From NCBI GenBank assembly GCA_902497185.1, contig CABVEG010000013.1, positions 1 through 14,355 of the forward strand: a DNA stretch of 14,355 nucleotides. Direction: 5' to 3'. Below are positions 4,533 through 11,599 of the stretch, one piece after another. The position numbers and the translations under genes are program-made. The notes under the pieces are model-generated. The model saw only the letters and a program-made list of their open reading frames with translations. It searched no databases and had not been told where the DNA came from. Positions within the stretch are counted from its first letter, which is position 1. Each line of letters starts with the position of its first letter. The DNA comes from an uncultured Eubacteriales bacterium (lineage in GTDB: Bacteria > Bacillota > Clostridia > Lachnospirales > CAG-274).

Positions 4533-6539
4533 ATGATAGCCATATATTCACGCAAGTCGAAGTATACAGGCAAGGGAGAAAGTATTGCCAATCAGATTGA
4601 GTTGTGTAAGCAGTACATAAAGCTGCATTTTGGAAATGCTGAATATGCCATATATGAGGACGAGGGATTTTCGGGGAAAAACACTAACAGACCGCAGTTT
4701 AAGGCTATGATGCTTGAAATTGACAAGGGTAATATTGAAAAAATTGTATGCTATCGACTTGACCGTATAAGCAGAAATATGAGTGACTTTGTTAAGCTTA
4801 TAGACTTGCTTAATGAAAAAGGTGTGCAATTTATATCTGTTAATGAACAGTTTGACACAACAGTTCCAATGGGTAAGGCAATGATGTATATTTCTTCAAT
4901 TTTTTCTCAGCTTGAAAGGGAAACCATTGCCGAGAGAATAAGGGATAACCTTATGGAGCTTGCCAAAACGGGGCGGTGGCTTGGGGGAATTACGCCTACA
5001 GGCTATAGGTCAGTTGAGGTTGAAAGTGTTGGCATAAATGGCAAGACTAAAAAAGCCCACAGACTTGAAATTGTTGAAAGTGAAGCTGAAATTATAAGGT
5101 TGATTTATAATAAGTTTATGGAAAAAGGTTCATTGTCACAGCTTGAAGCCTATCTTATAAACAGAGATATTAAGACAAAAAACAATATTTATTTTTCACG
5201 CTTTACTTTAAAAAGTATACTTACAAATCCTGTCTATGCTGTTGCTGATGAGGATAGCTTTGAATACTTTAAGGACTATGATATTTTTGCTGAAAAGTCT
5301 GAATTTAATGGCGAGTATGGTGTAATTGCCTACAATAAGACAAAGCAGAGTAAAAAAAGGACTAAAATTAACCCTGTTGAGGATTGGATAATTGCTGTGG
5401 GAGGGCATAAGGGCATTATTACAGGCTATGACTGGGTCAGAGTGCAGAATATTTTAAATGAAAACTCTAATAAAGCCTATAGAAAGCCCAGAGTAAATGA
5501 AGCACTTTTAGGTGGTATTATTTATTGCAGCTGTGGCAGCCGAATGGGTCCTAAGATGGGTAGAAAGGGGGCATTTTCTTATGCTTGTCGATTAAAGCTT
5601 AAAAGCAATAAGGGAAAATGTCAGGCTGAAAACATCAATGGTATAAAGCTTGATAACTATATTGTGGAGCTTATAAAGAGCCTTGAATGTGACAAAATAA
5701 GCCTTATAAGGGAGCTTGAAAAAGGCAAAAAGTACATAAAAGGAAAGACTGAAAATGATACCTCTGCACTTTATAGAAAGATGAATACTAATAAAAATGA
5801 AATTAATTCTCTTGTTTCAAAGCTTGCTGATGTAAAAAATAGCTCTGCGGAAAAATACATAATTGAACGAATTAATACTCTTGATGCTGAAAATGCTGAT
5901 ATTGGAGAGGAAATAGCGGAGCTTGAAAAGGCTGAAAGTGTTAAAAAGGCTGAAAAATTTGAATTTGATGAATTTAAGAAGAAAGTTATGACTTTTTCGG
6001 CTTGTGTTGAGAATATGAGCTTTGATGAAAAAAGAAATGCTGTAAAGGCGCTTATTAATAAGGTTGTGTGGAATGGCAGTAAAATTGAGGTCCATTTTAC
6101 ATCAAAGTATATTGTAAGTGTCAATTGGAATAATATGTTTATTGAGAACAAAGGTAATGAAACATGGGAAAAGCTGAAATATTGGCGCTGTAAGAGAGGT
6201 TATCTTCAAAGAGAGGTTGCTGATGCCGTAGGTATAACAAGGGCAATGTATATGTCTTATGAAAAAAAGAACGGCTTTTGTCCTGCCAAAAACCTTGTTA
6301 AAATAGCTGAATTTCTAAGAGTTGATTTTGACGATATTGCCGAGGATTATCATTATTTTCAGCTTACCGATAACCAATGTGAAAGAGTGAAAATGGCAAG
6401 GGAAAATATGGGATTAAGTAAAACAAAATTTGCTAAGCTTGTGGGTGTTGACAGAAGTACGGTGTATAAGTGGGAAAAGTATGAAGGAAAAATGAGCAGG
6501 AGGGATTACCTTAAAGTAAGAAAGATTACGGAGCTATAA
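4533..6539 (+). CDS. Large serine recombinase with two C-terminal helix-turn-helix domains
   Basis: The protein has 668 residues from the ATG at 4533, 9 nt after GGGAGGT. An upstream TTG at 4512 lies in the terminator T run and was rejected. The order of domains is as follows. The resolvase-type catalytic domain (1-145) has YSRKS with the expected nucleophile Ser9, RLDRISR (75-81) and the long SQLERETIAERIRDNL helix (125-140). The recombinase domain (about 150-320) begins TPTGYR. A zinc ribbon has Cys332, Cys334, Cys352 and Cys363. A coiled coil spans about 393-475, with the normal C-terminal end near 535. Unusually, two XRE-like DNA-binding domains follow (about 545-600 and 615-665). The family cuts and rejoins attachment sites to integrate or excise elements. 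It resembles clostridial SpoIVCA-type enzymes, and a partial sigK lies 3 kb downstream, so sigK element excision is the leading idea. It could instead mobilise a separate element. Confidence 0.93.
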   Translation: MIAIYSRKSKYTGKGESIANQIELCKQYIKLHFGNAEYAIYEDEGFSGKNTNRPQFKAMMLEIDKGNIEKIVCYRLDRISRNMSDFVKLIDLLNEKGVQFISVNEQFDTTVPMGKAMMYISSIFSQLERETIAERIRDNLMELAKTGRWLGGITPTGYRSVEVESVGINGKTKKAHRLEIVESEAEIIRLIYNKFMEKGSLSQLEAYLINRDIKTKNNIYFSRFTLKSILTNPVYAVADEDSFEYFKDYDIFAEKSEFNGEYGVIAYNKTKQSKKRTKINPVEDWIIAVGGHKGIITGYDWVRVQNILNENSNKAYRKPRVNEALLGGIIYCSCGSRMGPKMGRKGAFSYACRLKLKSNKGKCQAENINGIKLDNYIVELIKSLECDKISLIRELEKGKKYIKGKTENDTSALYRKMNTNKNEINSLVSKLADVKNSSAEKYIIERINTLDAENADIGEEIAELEKAESVKKAEKFEFDEFKKKVMTFSACVENMSFDEKRNAVKALINKVVWNGSKIEVHFTSKYIVSVNWNNMFIENKGNETWEKLKYWRCKRGYLQREVADAVGITRAMYMSYEKKNGFCPAKNLVKIAEFLRVDFDDIAEDYHYFQLTDNQCERVKMARENMGLSKTKFAKLVGVDRSTVYKWEKYEGKMSRRDYLKVRKITEL

Positions 6540-6563
6540 ACTGTTGCATTTTTTACAACAGTT
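6539..6563 (+). terminator. Weak terminator-like hairpin after the recombinase
   Basis: AACTGTTG (6539-6546) pairs with CAACAGTT (6556-6563) and overlaps the stop codon. The loop is T-rich, but no proper T run follows, so termination would be weak. Confidence 0.4.
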
Positions 6564-6605
6564 CATAGCCTTTTATGTTTAGTATAATTTTATTGAAATT
6601 AAACA

Positions 6606-6633
6606 TTGACATATAAAAATAATAGTGTATAAT
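6606..6633 (+). promoter_or_regulatory. Promoter of the Fic gene
   Basis: TTGACA (6606-6611) and TATAAT (6628-6633) are separated by 16 bp. An AT-rich leader of about 125 nt separates them from the Fic ribosome site. Confidence 0.75.
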
Positions 6634-6667
6634 AAAATAACAAAGTATTGTTTTTGATTTTAAGGAT

Positions 6668-6699
6668 TTTCAAAAAGAAAAAGGCAAAAATTTTTGAAA
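6668..6699. repeat. AT-rich hairpin in the Fic leader
   Basis: TTTCAAAAA (6668-6676) and TTTTTGAAA (6691-6699) form a 9-bp inverted repeat in the untranslated leader. Being A/T-rich, it may be chance or a weak regulatory structure. Confidence 0.25.
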
Positions 6700-6766
6700 T
6701 ATAATTATTAATGTTGAAAATTTATAAAATCAACAAGAAAACTAAAAATAAAAAGGGGTGATTTAT

Positions 6767-7963
6767 TTGGAATACATTTTACTTGAAAAGCTATATTACA
6801 AGGATAAGCAGAAATATGAAAATGAGTATTTAAACAGATTTAATAGTATTTCCACAGTAAAGCTTAATATAGAAATAAACAAAAATCAAGCCTTTTTTAT
6901 AATGACTCCGGAAATTATAAATCAAATCATTAAAATAAATGAAGTAAATAATGAACTCAATGATATGACAAAAATTTTGCCCGGAATTGCATTAAATCAG
7001 TATATTAAGAAGTGCCTTATTGATGAAATAGTCCTTACCAATGAGATTGAGGGAGTTATAAGCACAAGGAGAGATATTAACGAAATACTTGAGGATGTAA
7101 AGCATACAGAGGAACACAAACGTTTACTTGGACTTGTAAATAAATATATGAAGCTGAATAGTGATGAAAAATTATCAATCAGAAATTGTCAGGATATAAG
7201 GGATATTTACAAGGAGCTTTTGTGGGAGGAAATTTCAAATGATGACCCTGAAAATTTACCTGATGGAGTGTATTTCAGAAAAAATGGTGTAGATGTAAAG
7301 TCTAAATTCGGTAAGATAATTCATGAGGGAATAATGCCAGAAGATGAAATAAACAGAATGATGACAAAGTCCTTGGATATTCTTAATGATAATAATATAG
7401 GTGTTTTATTCAGAATAGCCATTTTTCATTATTTATTTGGATATATACATCCTTTTTATGATGGTAATGGTAGAGTCAGCCGTTTTTTAAGCAGTTACTT
7501 GTTATCAAAAAATCTGAATATATTAACAGGATTCAGGCTCGCTTATACCATTAAAGAAAATATTTCTTTGTATTACAATGGTTTCAAGATGGTCAATGAG
7601 GAAAAAAATAAAGGAGATATAACCCCTTTTATAATTTCTTTTTTTGATATAATTATAAAAATGCTTAATAAGCTTTGCTCATCTCTATCAGAAAGAATAG
7701 AGCTTTTAGATTATTACTATGAAATATCAAAAAAGATTTCTAATAAAGAAGGTGAAATTAAAATTATATTTGTTATTTTTCAGGAAACTTTATTTGGCGA
7801 GTTAGGAATAAGTATAAATGATTTAATTCAAGCCTCCGAAGAATCAGAATATAAGGTAAGGCAGACTGTTAATAAGCTTAAAGCGCTCGGGCTTTTAAAA
7901 GAAGAAAAATTAGGCAAGAAACCTCTTTTTTCTTTTAATATGGATGCTGTGAGTCAGATGTAG
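6767..7963 (+). CDS. Fic-domain AMP-transferase with N-terminal inhibitory motif and winged-helix tail
   Basis: The protein has 398 residues from the TTG at 6767, which lies 8 nt after AAGGGG. The alternative GTG at 6758 overlaps that ribosome site. The Fic core has the complete HPFYDGNGR motif (228-236), so catalysis, usually transfer of AMP from ATP onto a Tyr, Thr or Ser of a target, should be possible. Upstream, TNEIEG (91-96) matches the [S/T]xxxE[G/N] inhibitory helix, which places it with class II Fic proteins that restrain themselves. The C-terminal 65 residues (about 330-392) look like a winged helix (DLIQASEESEYKVRQTVNKL). The Fic_N plus winged-helix layout is common in bacteria. 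No separate antitoxin gene is seen beside it. The target is unknown. It has its own promoter and terminator, so it is a one-gene unit. Confidence 0.9.
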   Translation: MEYILLEKLYYKDKQKYENEYLNRFNSISTVKLNIEINKNQAFFIMTPEIINQIIKINEVNNELNDMTKILPGIALNQYIKKCLIDEIVLTNEIEGVISTRRDINEILEDVKHTEEHKRLLGLVNKYMKLNSDEKLSIRNCQDIRDIYKELLWEEISNDDPENLPDGVYFRKNGVDVKSKFGKIIHEGIMPEDEINRMMTKSLDILNDNNIGVLFRIAIFHYLFGYIHPFYDGNGRVSRFLSSYLLSKNLNILTGFRLAYTIKENISLYYNGFKMVNEEKNKGDITPFIISFFDIIIKMLNKLCSSLSERIELLDYYYEISKKISNKEGEIKIIFVIFQETLFGELGISINDLIQASEESEYKVRQTVNKLKALGLLKEEKLGKKPLFSFNMDAVSQM

Positions 7964-8004
7964 AGAATTGAGCTGTGTCTTTGGGCGGCTCAATTCTCTT
8001 TCTG
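7962..8004 (+). terminator. Terminator of the Fic gene
   Basis: AGAGAATTGAGC (7962-7973) pairs perfectly with GCTCAATTCTCT (7988-7999), a 12-bp stem, followed by TTTCTGTTATTTT. It begins inside the Fic stop codon and ends 6 bp before the convergent yaaA stop, so it also insulates the two genes. There is no T run on the minus side. Confidence 0.85.
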
Positions 8005-8742
8005 TTATTTTACAAAAACCAATTTATCTTCCGATGACATATCGTTATTAAAGCTAAAGCCGAAATCATTAAATTTCTTTATATCATCTATATTATCGAT
8101 ATTGTTTTCAGCTAAAAATCTGACCATAGAGCCTCTTGCCATTTTAGCCAATGTAGCCTTTTGTTTAAATTTCCTGTTCACATTCTCATAAAAAAGACAG
8201 GTAATAAATTTATCGTTACTTTTCAAATGTCTTTCAATACATTCGGAGTATTCTTTTGATGCCAGATTTAAAACCATATCATTATCTTTAAATATTTCTT
8301 TGTATAGCTTATCTCCCCAATAATCATATAAATTCTTTTTATTATCTATACTGAGTTTAGCCTGCATTTCCAGTCTGTAAGGGGTCACACCGTCAAAGGG
8401 GCGTAAAACACCGTAAAAGCCTGATATAATCCTTAAATTATCCGCTATATATTCCAGGGCATTGTTATCCAAAACGCCTGCGCCTATATATTGATACTGT
8501 AAGCCTTCATAAGAAAATATAGCGGGTGATAAGCTCCTTTCCAAATCCATATTGCAGAATCTGTCAAAATTTAATTTAGCCAAATTGTCATTACACTTCC
8601 ATATATCCTTTAACTCCTCATAGCTTAAACCTTGTATAGTATTTTTTATTTCTTGTGTATTACCAAGGAAAACAGGTAAAGATTTATGGGATACATCCTG
8701 TTCTATATTCATTTTTTTAGCAGGAGAAATAATAATTTTCAT
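8005..8742 (-). CDS. yaaA: Peroxide stress protein YaaA (DUF328 family)
   Basis: The protein has 245 residues, close to the 258 of the E. coli protein. Family landmarks are ISPAKKM at the N-terminus, SGFYGVLRPFDGVTPYRLEM (about 108-127), NLYDYWGD, VLNLASKEY, ARGSMVRF near the C-terminus and the final LVFVK. YaaA proteins lower intracellular iron-driven damage during hydrogen peroxide stress in E. coli; a DNA-binding fold has been described for the family. The start ATG (8742) has AGGTG 5 nt upstream, and that site overlaps the stop of bcp, so the two genes are translationally coupled with an 8-bp gap. Pairing with a thiol peroxidase supports an oxidative-stress role in this presumably anaerobic organism. 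Confidence 0.93.
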   Translation of the reverse strand: MKIIISPAKKMNIEQDVSHKSLPVFLGNTQEIKNTIQGLSYEELKDIWKCNDNLAKLNFDRFCNMDLERSLSPAIFSYEGLQYQYIGAGVLDNNALEYIADNLRIISGFYGVLRPFDGVTPYRLEMQAKLSIDNKKNLYDYWGDKLYKEIFKDNDMVLNLASKEYSECIERHLKSNDKFITCLFYENVNRKFKQKATLAKMARGSMVRFLAENNIDNIDDIKKFNDFGFSFNNDMSSEDKLVFVK

Positions 8743-8750
8743 ATTTGCAC

Positions 8751-9203
8751 CTATAACAAATCTAACATTTCCTGTGGATTATCGGCTGCCTTAACTTTAT
8801 CAAGGGCCTTATCAATTATGCCCTCTTCATTTATTAAGTATGTAGTACGAACAACACCCATAGAAACCTTGCCATAATTCTTTTTTTCGTGCCATACATC
8901 ATAAGCCTTTATTACATCTAACTCTTTATCGGATAAAAGAGTGAAGGGCAGATTGTATTTTGTTTCAAAGTTTTTATGTGATTTAACACTGTCCTTGCTT
9001 ATGCCAATAACAACTGCTCCCTTTTCGGTAAATAAAGGAAATAATTCACCAAAGCCGCAAGCCTGTTTTGTACAGCCCAGTGTACTGTCCTTAGGATAAA
9101 AATATAATATAACTTTTTTGCCCTTGTAGTCCTCTAAATTGTGTATAACTCCGTTTTGGTCAGGCAATGAGAAATTTGGAGCCTTACTTCCGACTTCTAA
9201 CAT
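8751..9203 (-). CDS. bcp: Thioredoxin-dependent thiol peroxidase of the Bcp/PrxQ type
   Basis: The protein has 150 residues from the ATG at 9203, which has GGAGG 8 nt upstream. An in-frame ATG at 9218 lacks a ribosome site and was rejected. It is an AhpC/TSA-fold peroxiredoxin with FSLPDQNG near the N-terminus and YFYPKDSTLGCTKQACGF (about 34-51), which contains the peroxidatic Cys44 and a likely resolving Cys49, the CxxxxC spacing of Bcp enzymes. It reduces hydrogen peroxide and organic peroxides using thioredoxin as the electron donor, in the cytoplasm. It is the first gene of the bcp-yaaA operon and has a near-consensus promoter at 9235-9263. The whole operon lies within 260 bp of the truncated sigK, on the presumed element side. 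Confidence 0.94.
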   Translation of the reverse strand: MLEVGSKAPNFSLPDQNGVIHNLEDYKGKKVILYFYPKDSTLGCTKQACGFGELFPLFTEKGAVVIGISKDSVKSHKNFETKYNLPFTLLSDKELDVIKAYDVWHEKKNYGKVSMGVVRTTYLINEEGIIDKALDKVKAADNPQEMLDLL

Positions 9204-9234
9204 AATAGATACCTCCATATGAGCTTTTTATTTA

Positions 9235-9263
9235 ATAATACTGTTTTTAATTCCATTTGTCAA
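9235..9263 (-). promoter_or_regulatory. Promoter of bcp-yaaA
   Basis: On the minus strand there is a TTGACA -35 box (9258-9263), a 17-bp spacer and a TATTAT -10 box (9235-9240), about 30 bp before the bcp start. I looked for a PerR box and found no convincing one. Confidence 0.75.
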
Positions 9264-9445
9264 TATAATGTATGAACAGTAAAATGATTGAGTTTTGTGG
9301 GAAAAGTCACCGTGGTATTATATGTTACGTCCCGTATAATAGTGCATAAGTTCCGGGAGAAAAATTACTGTAATATAATTTAAGCAAATATAGAAGAACT
9401 TACGGTAAATGACATAGGTGTTTTTTACTTCTTAAGTATCATCGG

Positions 9446-9473
9446 CATAACCATAGCAAATGAAATCCTTATG
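9446..9473. other. Candidate attachment site of a sigK-intervening element
   Basis: AATGA (9459-9463) is the point at which SigK similarity begins, and AATGA is, as I recall, the 5-bp core repeated at the two ends of the B. subtilis skin element. CATAA (9446-9450) and TTATG (9469-9473) form a dyad centred at 9459.5, on the core, as expected for a serine-recombinase site. The matching site at the other end is outside the window. AATGA also occurs elsewhere by chance, so it is the coincidence with the homology boundary that matters. Confidence 0.6.
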
Positions 9474-9809
9474 TCTTTCCGCCAAAACAAAAAGCGGCAG
9501 AATGATGTTAGTCTACAGGACTGTGTAGGTATTGACAAGGAAGGCAATGAAGTGACTTTAGAGGAAAAGCTTGCTGACGAAGGCAGAAGTGTTGAAGAAA
9601 TTACAGCACTAAAAATAAGAATTGAAAATATGTATAAGCTGATGAAAGAAAGACTTACACCTCGTGAGTTTGAAATTGTAAATTTAAGATATGGTCTTAA
9701 TGGAGAAAAGGAGAAAACCCAAAGAGAAATTGCGGCTGATATGGGAATAAGCAGGAGCTATGTTTCAAGAATTGAAACAAAGGCACTTAGCAAGCTGAAG
9801 GATTTATAA
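9459..9809 (+). CDS. sigK: 3' segment of sigK (sigma-K regions 3-4), interrupted gene
   Basis: From Asn-Glu-Ile-Leu-Met onward, the 116 residues follow the C-terminal half of sporulation sigma factor K. NEILMSFRQNKKRQNDVSL lies in the region 3 part, DKEGNEV follows, and region 4 carries LTPREFEIVNLRYGL and the helix-turn-helix TQREIAADMGISRSYVSRIE. Sigma-K directs late mother-cell transcription in spore formers. The N-terminal half (regions 1-2, -10 recognition and the pro-sequence) is missing. The frame is open only back to 9384 with unrelated sequence, and there is no ribosome site before the ATG at 9471. So this piece is useless until joined to a 5' segment, like spoIIIC of B. subtilis. 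A permanent deletion remnant is the alternative, but the intact reading frame argues for a gene restored by excision. Confidence 0.88.
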   Translation, partial: NEILMSFRQNKKRQNDVSLQDCVGIDKEGNEVTLEEKLADEGRSVEEITALKIRIENMYKLMKERLTPREFEIVNLRYGLNGEKEKTQREIAADMGISRSYVSRIETKALSKLKDL

Positions 9810-9814
9810 AAAGT

Positions 9815-9833
9815 GTATCACCTTTGGTGGTAC
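9815..9833. repeat. Small hairpin just after the sigK stop
   Basis: GTATCACC (9815-9822) and GGTGGTAC (9826-9833) pair over 8 positions with one wobble and a TTT loop. There is no T run after it. It may stabilise the 3' end of the sigK message. Confidence 0.4.
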
Positions 9834-9853
9834 CTACATATACATATTTTAAT

Positions 9854-9877
9854 TAGGGCGGTAAGCCTTATTTTTTT
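9854..9877 (+). terminator. Terminator of sigK
   Basis: TAGGGC (9854-9859) pairs with GCCTTA (9865-9870) with one G-T wobble around GGTAA, followed by seven T (9871-9877). The stem is short but the tail is strong. Confidence 0.55.
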
Positions 9878-9901
9878 GCAAATAAATATAATATAAAAAA
9901 C

Positions 9902-9929
9902 AAAAACCCAAGCCAAGGCTCAGGTTTTT
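9902..9929 (-). terminator. Terminator of rpmE
   Basis: AAAAACC (9902-9908) pairs with GGTTTTT (9923-9929), and the inner GCC/GGC pair closes the loop. The A and T ends give it a tail in both directions. It lies 16 bp past the rpmE stop and may also back up the sigK terminator. Confidence 0.75.
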
Positions 9930-9945
9930 AAATAAAAAAATTAAA

Positions 9946-10149
9946 TTACTTTCTGTTATACTTCTTGTTGAACTTATCAACTCTACCGCCGGCATCAAGA
10001 AGAAGCTTCTGGCTGCCTGTATAGAATGGATGACACTTAGAGCAAACTTCCACTCTGATTTCTTCCTTAGTAGAACCAATTACAAACTCATTACCACAGT
10101 TACACTTAACCTTAGCCTGGTAATAATTTGGATGGATACCTTCCTTCAT
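9946..10149 (-). CDS. rpmE: Ribosomal protein bL31, zinc-binding type
   Basis: The protein has 67 residues, the usual bL31 length. It starts MKEGIHPNYYQAKVKCNCGN and has the zinc ligands Cys16, Cys18, Cys36 and Cys39 of the Cys-containing form. HPFYTGSQKLLLDAGGRVDKF is the signature of the family. It joins the large subunit and bridges it to the small subunit. The ATG at 10149 has AGAGG 8 nt upstream. It has its own promoter (10214-10242), a leader hairpin and a terminator, so it is transcribed alone although it lies in the usual clostridial position after rho. Confidence 0.97.
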   Translation of the reverse strand: MKEGIHPNYYQAKVKCNCGNEFVIGSTKEEIRVEVCSKCHPFYTGSQKLLLDAGGRVDKFNKKYNRK

Positions 10150-10174
10150 TACTTACACCTCTTTCATATATATT

Positions 10175-10194
10175 GGGATACATTTTGGCATCCC
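10175..10194 (-). promoter_or_regulatory. rpmE: Hairpin in the rpmE untranslated leader
   Basis: On the message, GGGAT and ATCCC (plus-strand 10190-10194 and 10175-10179) pair around a 10-nt loop between the promoter and the ribosome site. Autoregulatory leaders of L31 genes are known in Firmicutes. This could be one, but I cannot match it to that model in detail. Confidence 0.35.
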
Positions 10195-10213
10195 TGCGTC
10201 AAATAACATTAAG

Positions 10214-10242
10214 ATTATATCATAGTATAAAATAAATTGCAA
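10214..10242 (-). promoter_or_regulatory. rpmE: Promoter of rpmE
   Basis: On the minus strand there is a TTGCAA -35 box (10237-10242), a 17-bp spacer and a perfect TATAAT -10 box (10214-10219). Confidence 0.75.
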
Positions 10243-10256
10243 GCACAATTTTCAAC

Positions 10257-10286
10257 AAAAAGAGGAACTGTTTAAAGTCCCTCTTT
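10257..10286 (-). terminator. Terminator of the lysM-rho unit
   Basis: AAAGAGGAACT (10259-10269) pairs with AGTCCCTCTTT (10276-10286) with one mismatch around a 6-nt loop. On the minus strand the stem runs into TTTTTG. It begins 3 bp past the rho stop. Confidence 0.8.
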
Positions 10287-10288
10287 CA

Positions 10289-11584
10289 TCAATTCTTATT
10301 AAGTTTATTTAAAGCATTAACAAACTCCTTATTATCTTCGGTTTTTGAAAGCATATCTATGAGCTGCTCTGTAACCTCACCGCTTGTAAGATTGCTGCTG
10401 AAACTTTTTCTCATAAAGTAAGCGGCATCAAGCTCCTCCTTATTAAGAAGAAGTTCTTCTCGTCTGGTGCCTGACTTAGCAATATTAATAGCAGGGAAAA
10501 TACGTTTTTCACTCATTTTTCGGTCAAGAACAAGCTCCATATTGCCTGTACCCTTAAACTCTTCAAATATAACGTCATCCATTTTAGAGCCTGTTTCAAC
10601 AAGAGCGGTTGCAAGTATTGTAAGGCTGCCGCCTTCTTCAATATTTCTTGCAGCACCAAAAAATCTCTTAGGCATATAAAGAGCTGACGGATCAAGACCG
10701 CCTGACAATGTTCTGCCGCTTGAAGGAACAGTCAGATTGTAAGCTCTTGAAAGCCTTGTAATACTATCAAGAAGTATAACAACATTCTTTTTTTGCTCCA
10801 CAAGTCTTTTGGCTCTCTCAAGAACCATTTCTGCAACTCTTTTGTGATGCTCGGGCTGTTCATCAAATGTAGAATAAACCACATCAACATTACCTGAAAT
10901 GCTTCTTTGCATATCGGTTACTTCCTCAGGTCGTTCATCAATAAGCAAAACTATAACATAAACCTCAGGATACTTCTTTGTTATTGCATTTGCCACCTTT
11001 TTAAGAAGTACTGTTTTACCTGCCTTAGGTGGTGCAACTATCATACCTCTTTGTCCCATACCTATTGGCGCAATAAGATCGATAAGTCTTGTTGAAAGCT
11101 CCTTTTTATGAGTTTCAAGGTATATATTTTCTGTAGGAAACACAGGCGTAAGGTCTTCAAAATTAGGTCTTTTCTGTGCAACCTCAGGCTTATCACCATT
11201 TACCTCCAAAAGGAAGAGAAGAGCTGAAAATTTTTCATTCTCCTTAGGTATTCTTATTTTTCCCTTAACTCTGTCACCTGTTTTAAGATTAAATCTTCTA
11301 ATCTGTGATGGAGCAACATAAATATCCTTTGTACCGGGAAGATAGTTATCCATTCTTAAAAAGCCGTAGCCATCAGCAAGTACTTCAAGTATACCTTCCC
11401 CAACATTGCCTGAGTCAAGCTCCTCTAAATAGTTTGGCTTTTCCTCAACTACAGGTATGCTTTGTGGCTCTACCTTTTCCAGAAGGTCAATTAGCTCTGC
11501 CTTTTTATATCTTGTAACACTTCCAATGCCCTTTTGCTTGGCAATTTCTCTAAGCTCCATAAGGCTTAATTCGGAATAATTCAT
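10289..11584 (-). CDS. rho: Transcription termination factor Rho
   Basis: The protein has 431 residues from the ATG at 11584, which follows GGAGG. An in-frame ATG at 11596 overlaps that ribosome site. An N-terminal Rho_N helical domain (about 1-37) precedes the RNA-binding cold-shock-like domain (about 62-130) with EGILEVLADGYGFLR. The ATPase domain has Walker A APPKAGKT (184-191), Walker B VVILLDSITR (268-277) and the EFKGTGNMELVLDR region (342-355). It forms a ring hexamer that loads on untranslated RNA and dissociates RNA polymerase. There is no large insertion between the domains, unlike some Gram-positive Rho proteins. It lies 15 bp after the LysM membrane protein gene with no promoter between, so the two are probably co-transcribed. 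Confidence 0.98.
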   Translation of the reverse strand: MNYSELSLMELREIAKQKGIGSVTRYKKAELIDLLEKVEPQSIPVVEEKPNYLEELDSGNVGEGILEVLADGYGFLRMDNYLPGTKDIYVAPSQIRRFNLKTGDRVKGKIRIPKENEKFSALLFLLEVNGDKPEVAQKRPNFEDLTPVFPTENIYLETHKKELSTRLIDLIAPIGMGQRGMIVAPPKAGKTVLLKKVANAITKKYPEVYVIVLLIDERPEEVTDMQRSISGNVDVVYSTFDEQPEHHKRVAEMVLERAKRLVEQKKNVVILLDSITRLSRAYNLTVPSSGRTLSGGLDPSALYMPKRFFGAARNIEEGGSLTILATALVETGSKMDDVIFEEFKGTGNMELVLDRKMSEKRIFPAINIAKSGTRREELLLNKEELDAAYFMRKSFSSNLTSGEVTEQLIDMLSKTEDNKEFVNALNKLNKN

Positions 11585-11599
11585 ATTTTCCTCCATTTA

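Noticed and set aside
9219..9330. PerR operator upstream of bcp
   Set aside because: AT-rich stretches are present, but none matches the TTATAAT-n-ATTATAA palindrome well enough.
9384..9458. In-frame hydrophobic extension upstream of the sigK segment
   Set aside because: It has no similarity to SigK, no start codon and no ribosome site; it is most simply element-end DNA that happens to be open.
10467..11517. Several plus-strand open frames opposite rho
   Set aside because: They have no ribosome sites, their composition mirrors the rho codons, and rho is unambiguous on the minus strand.
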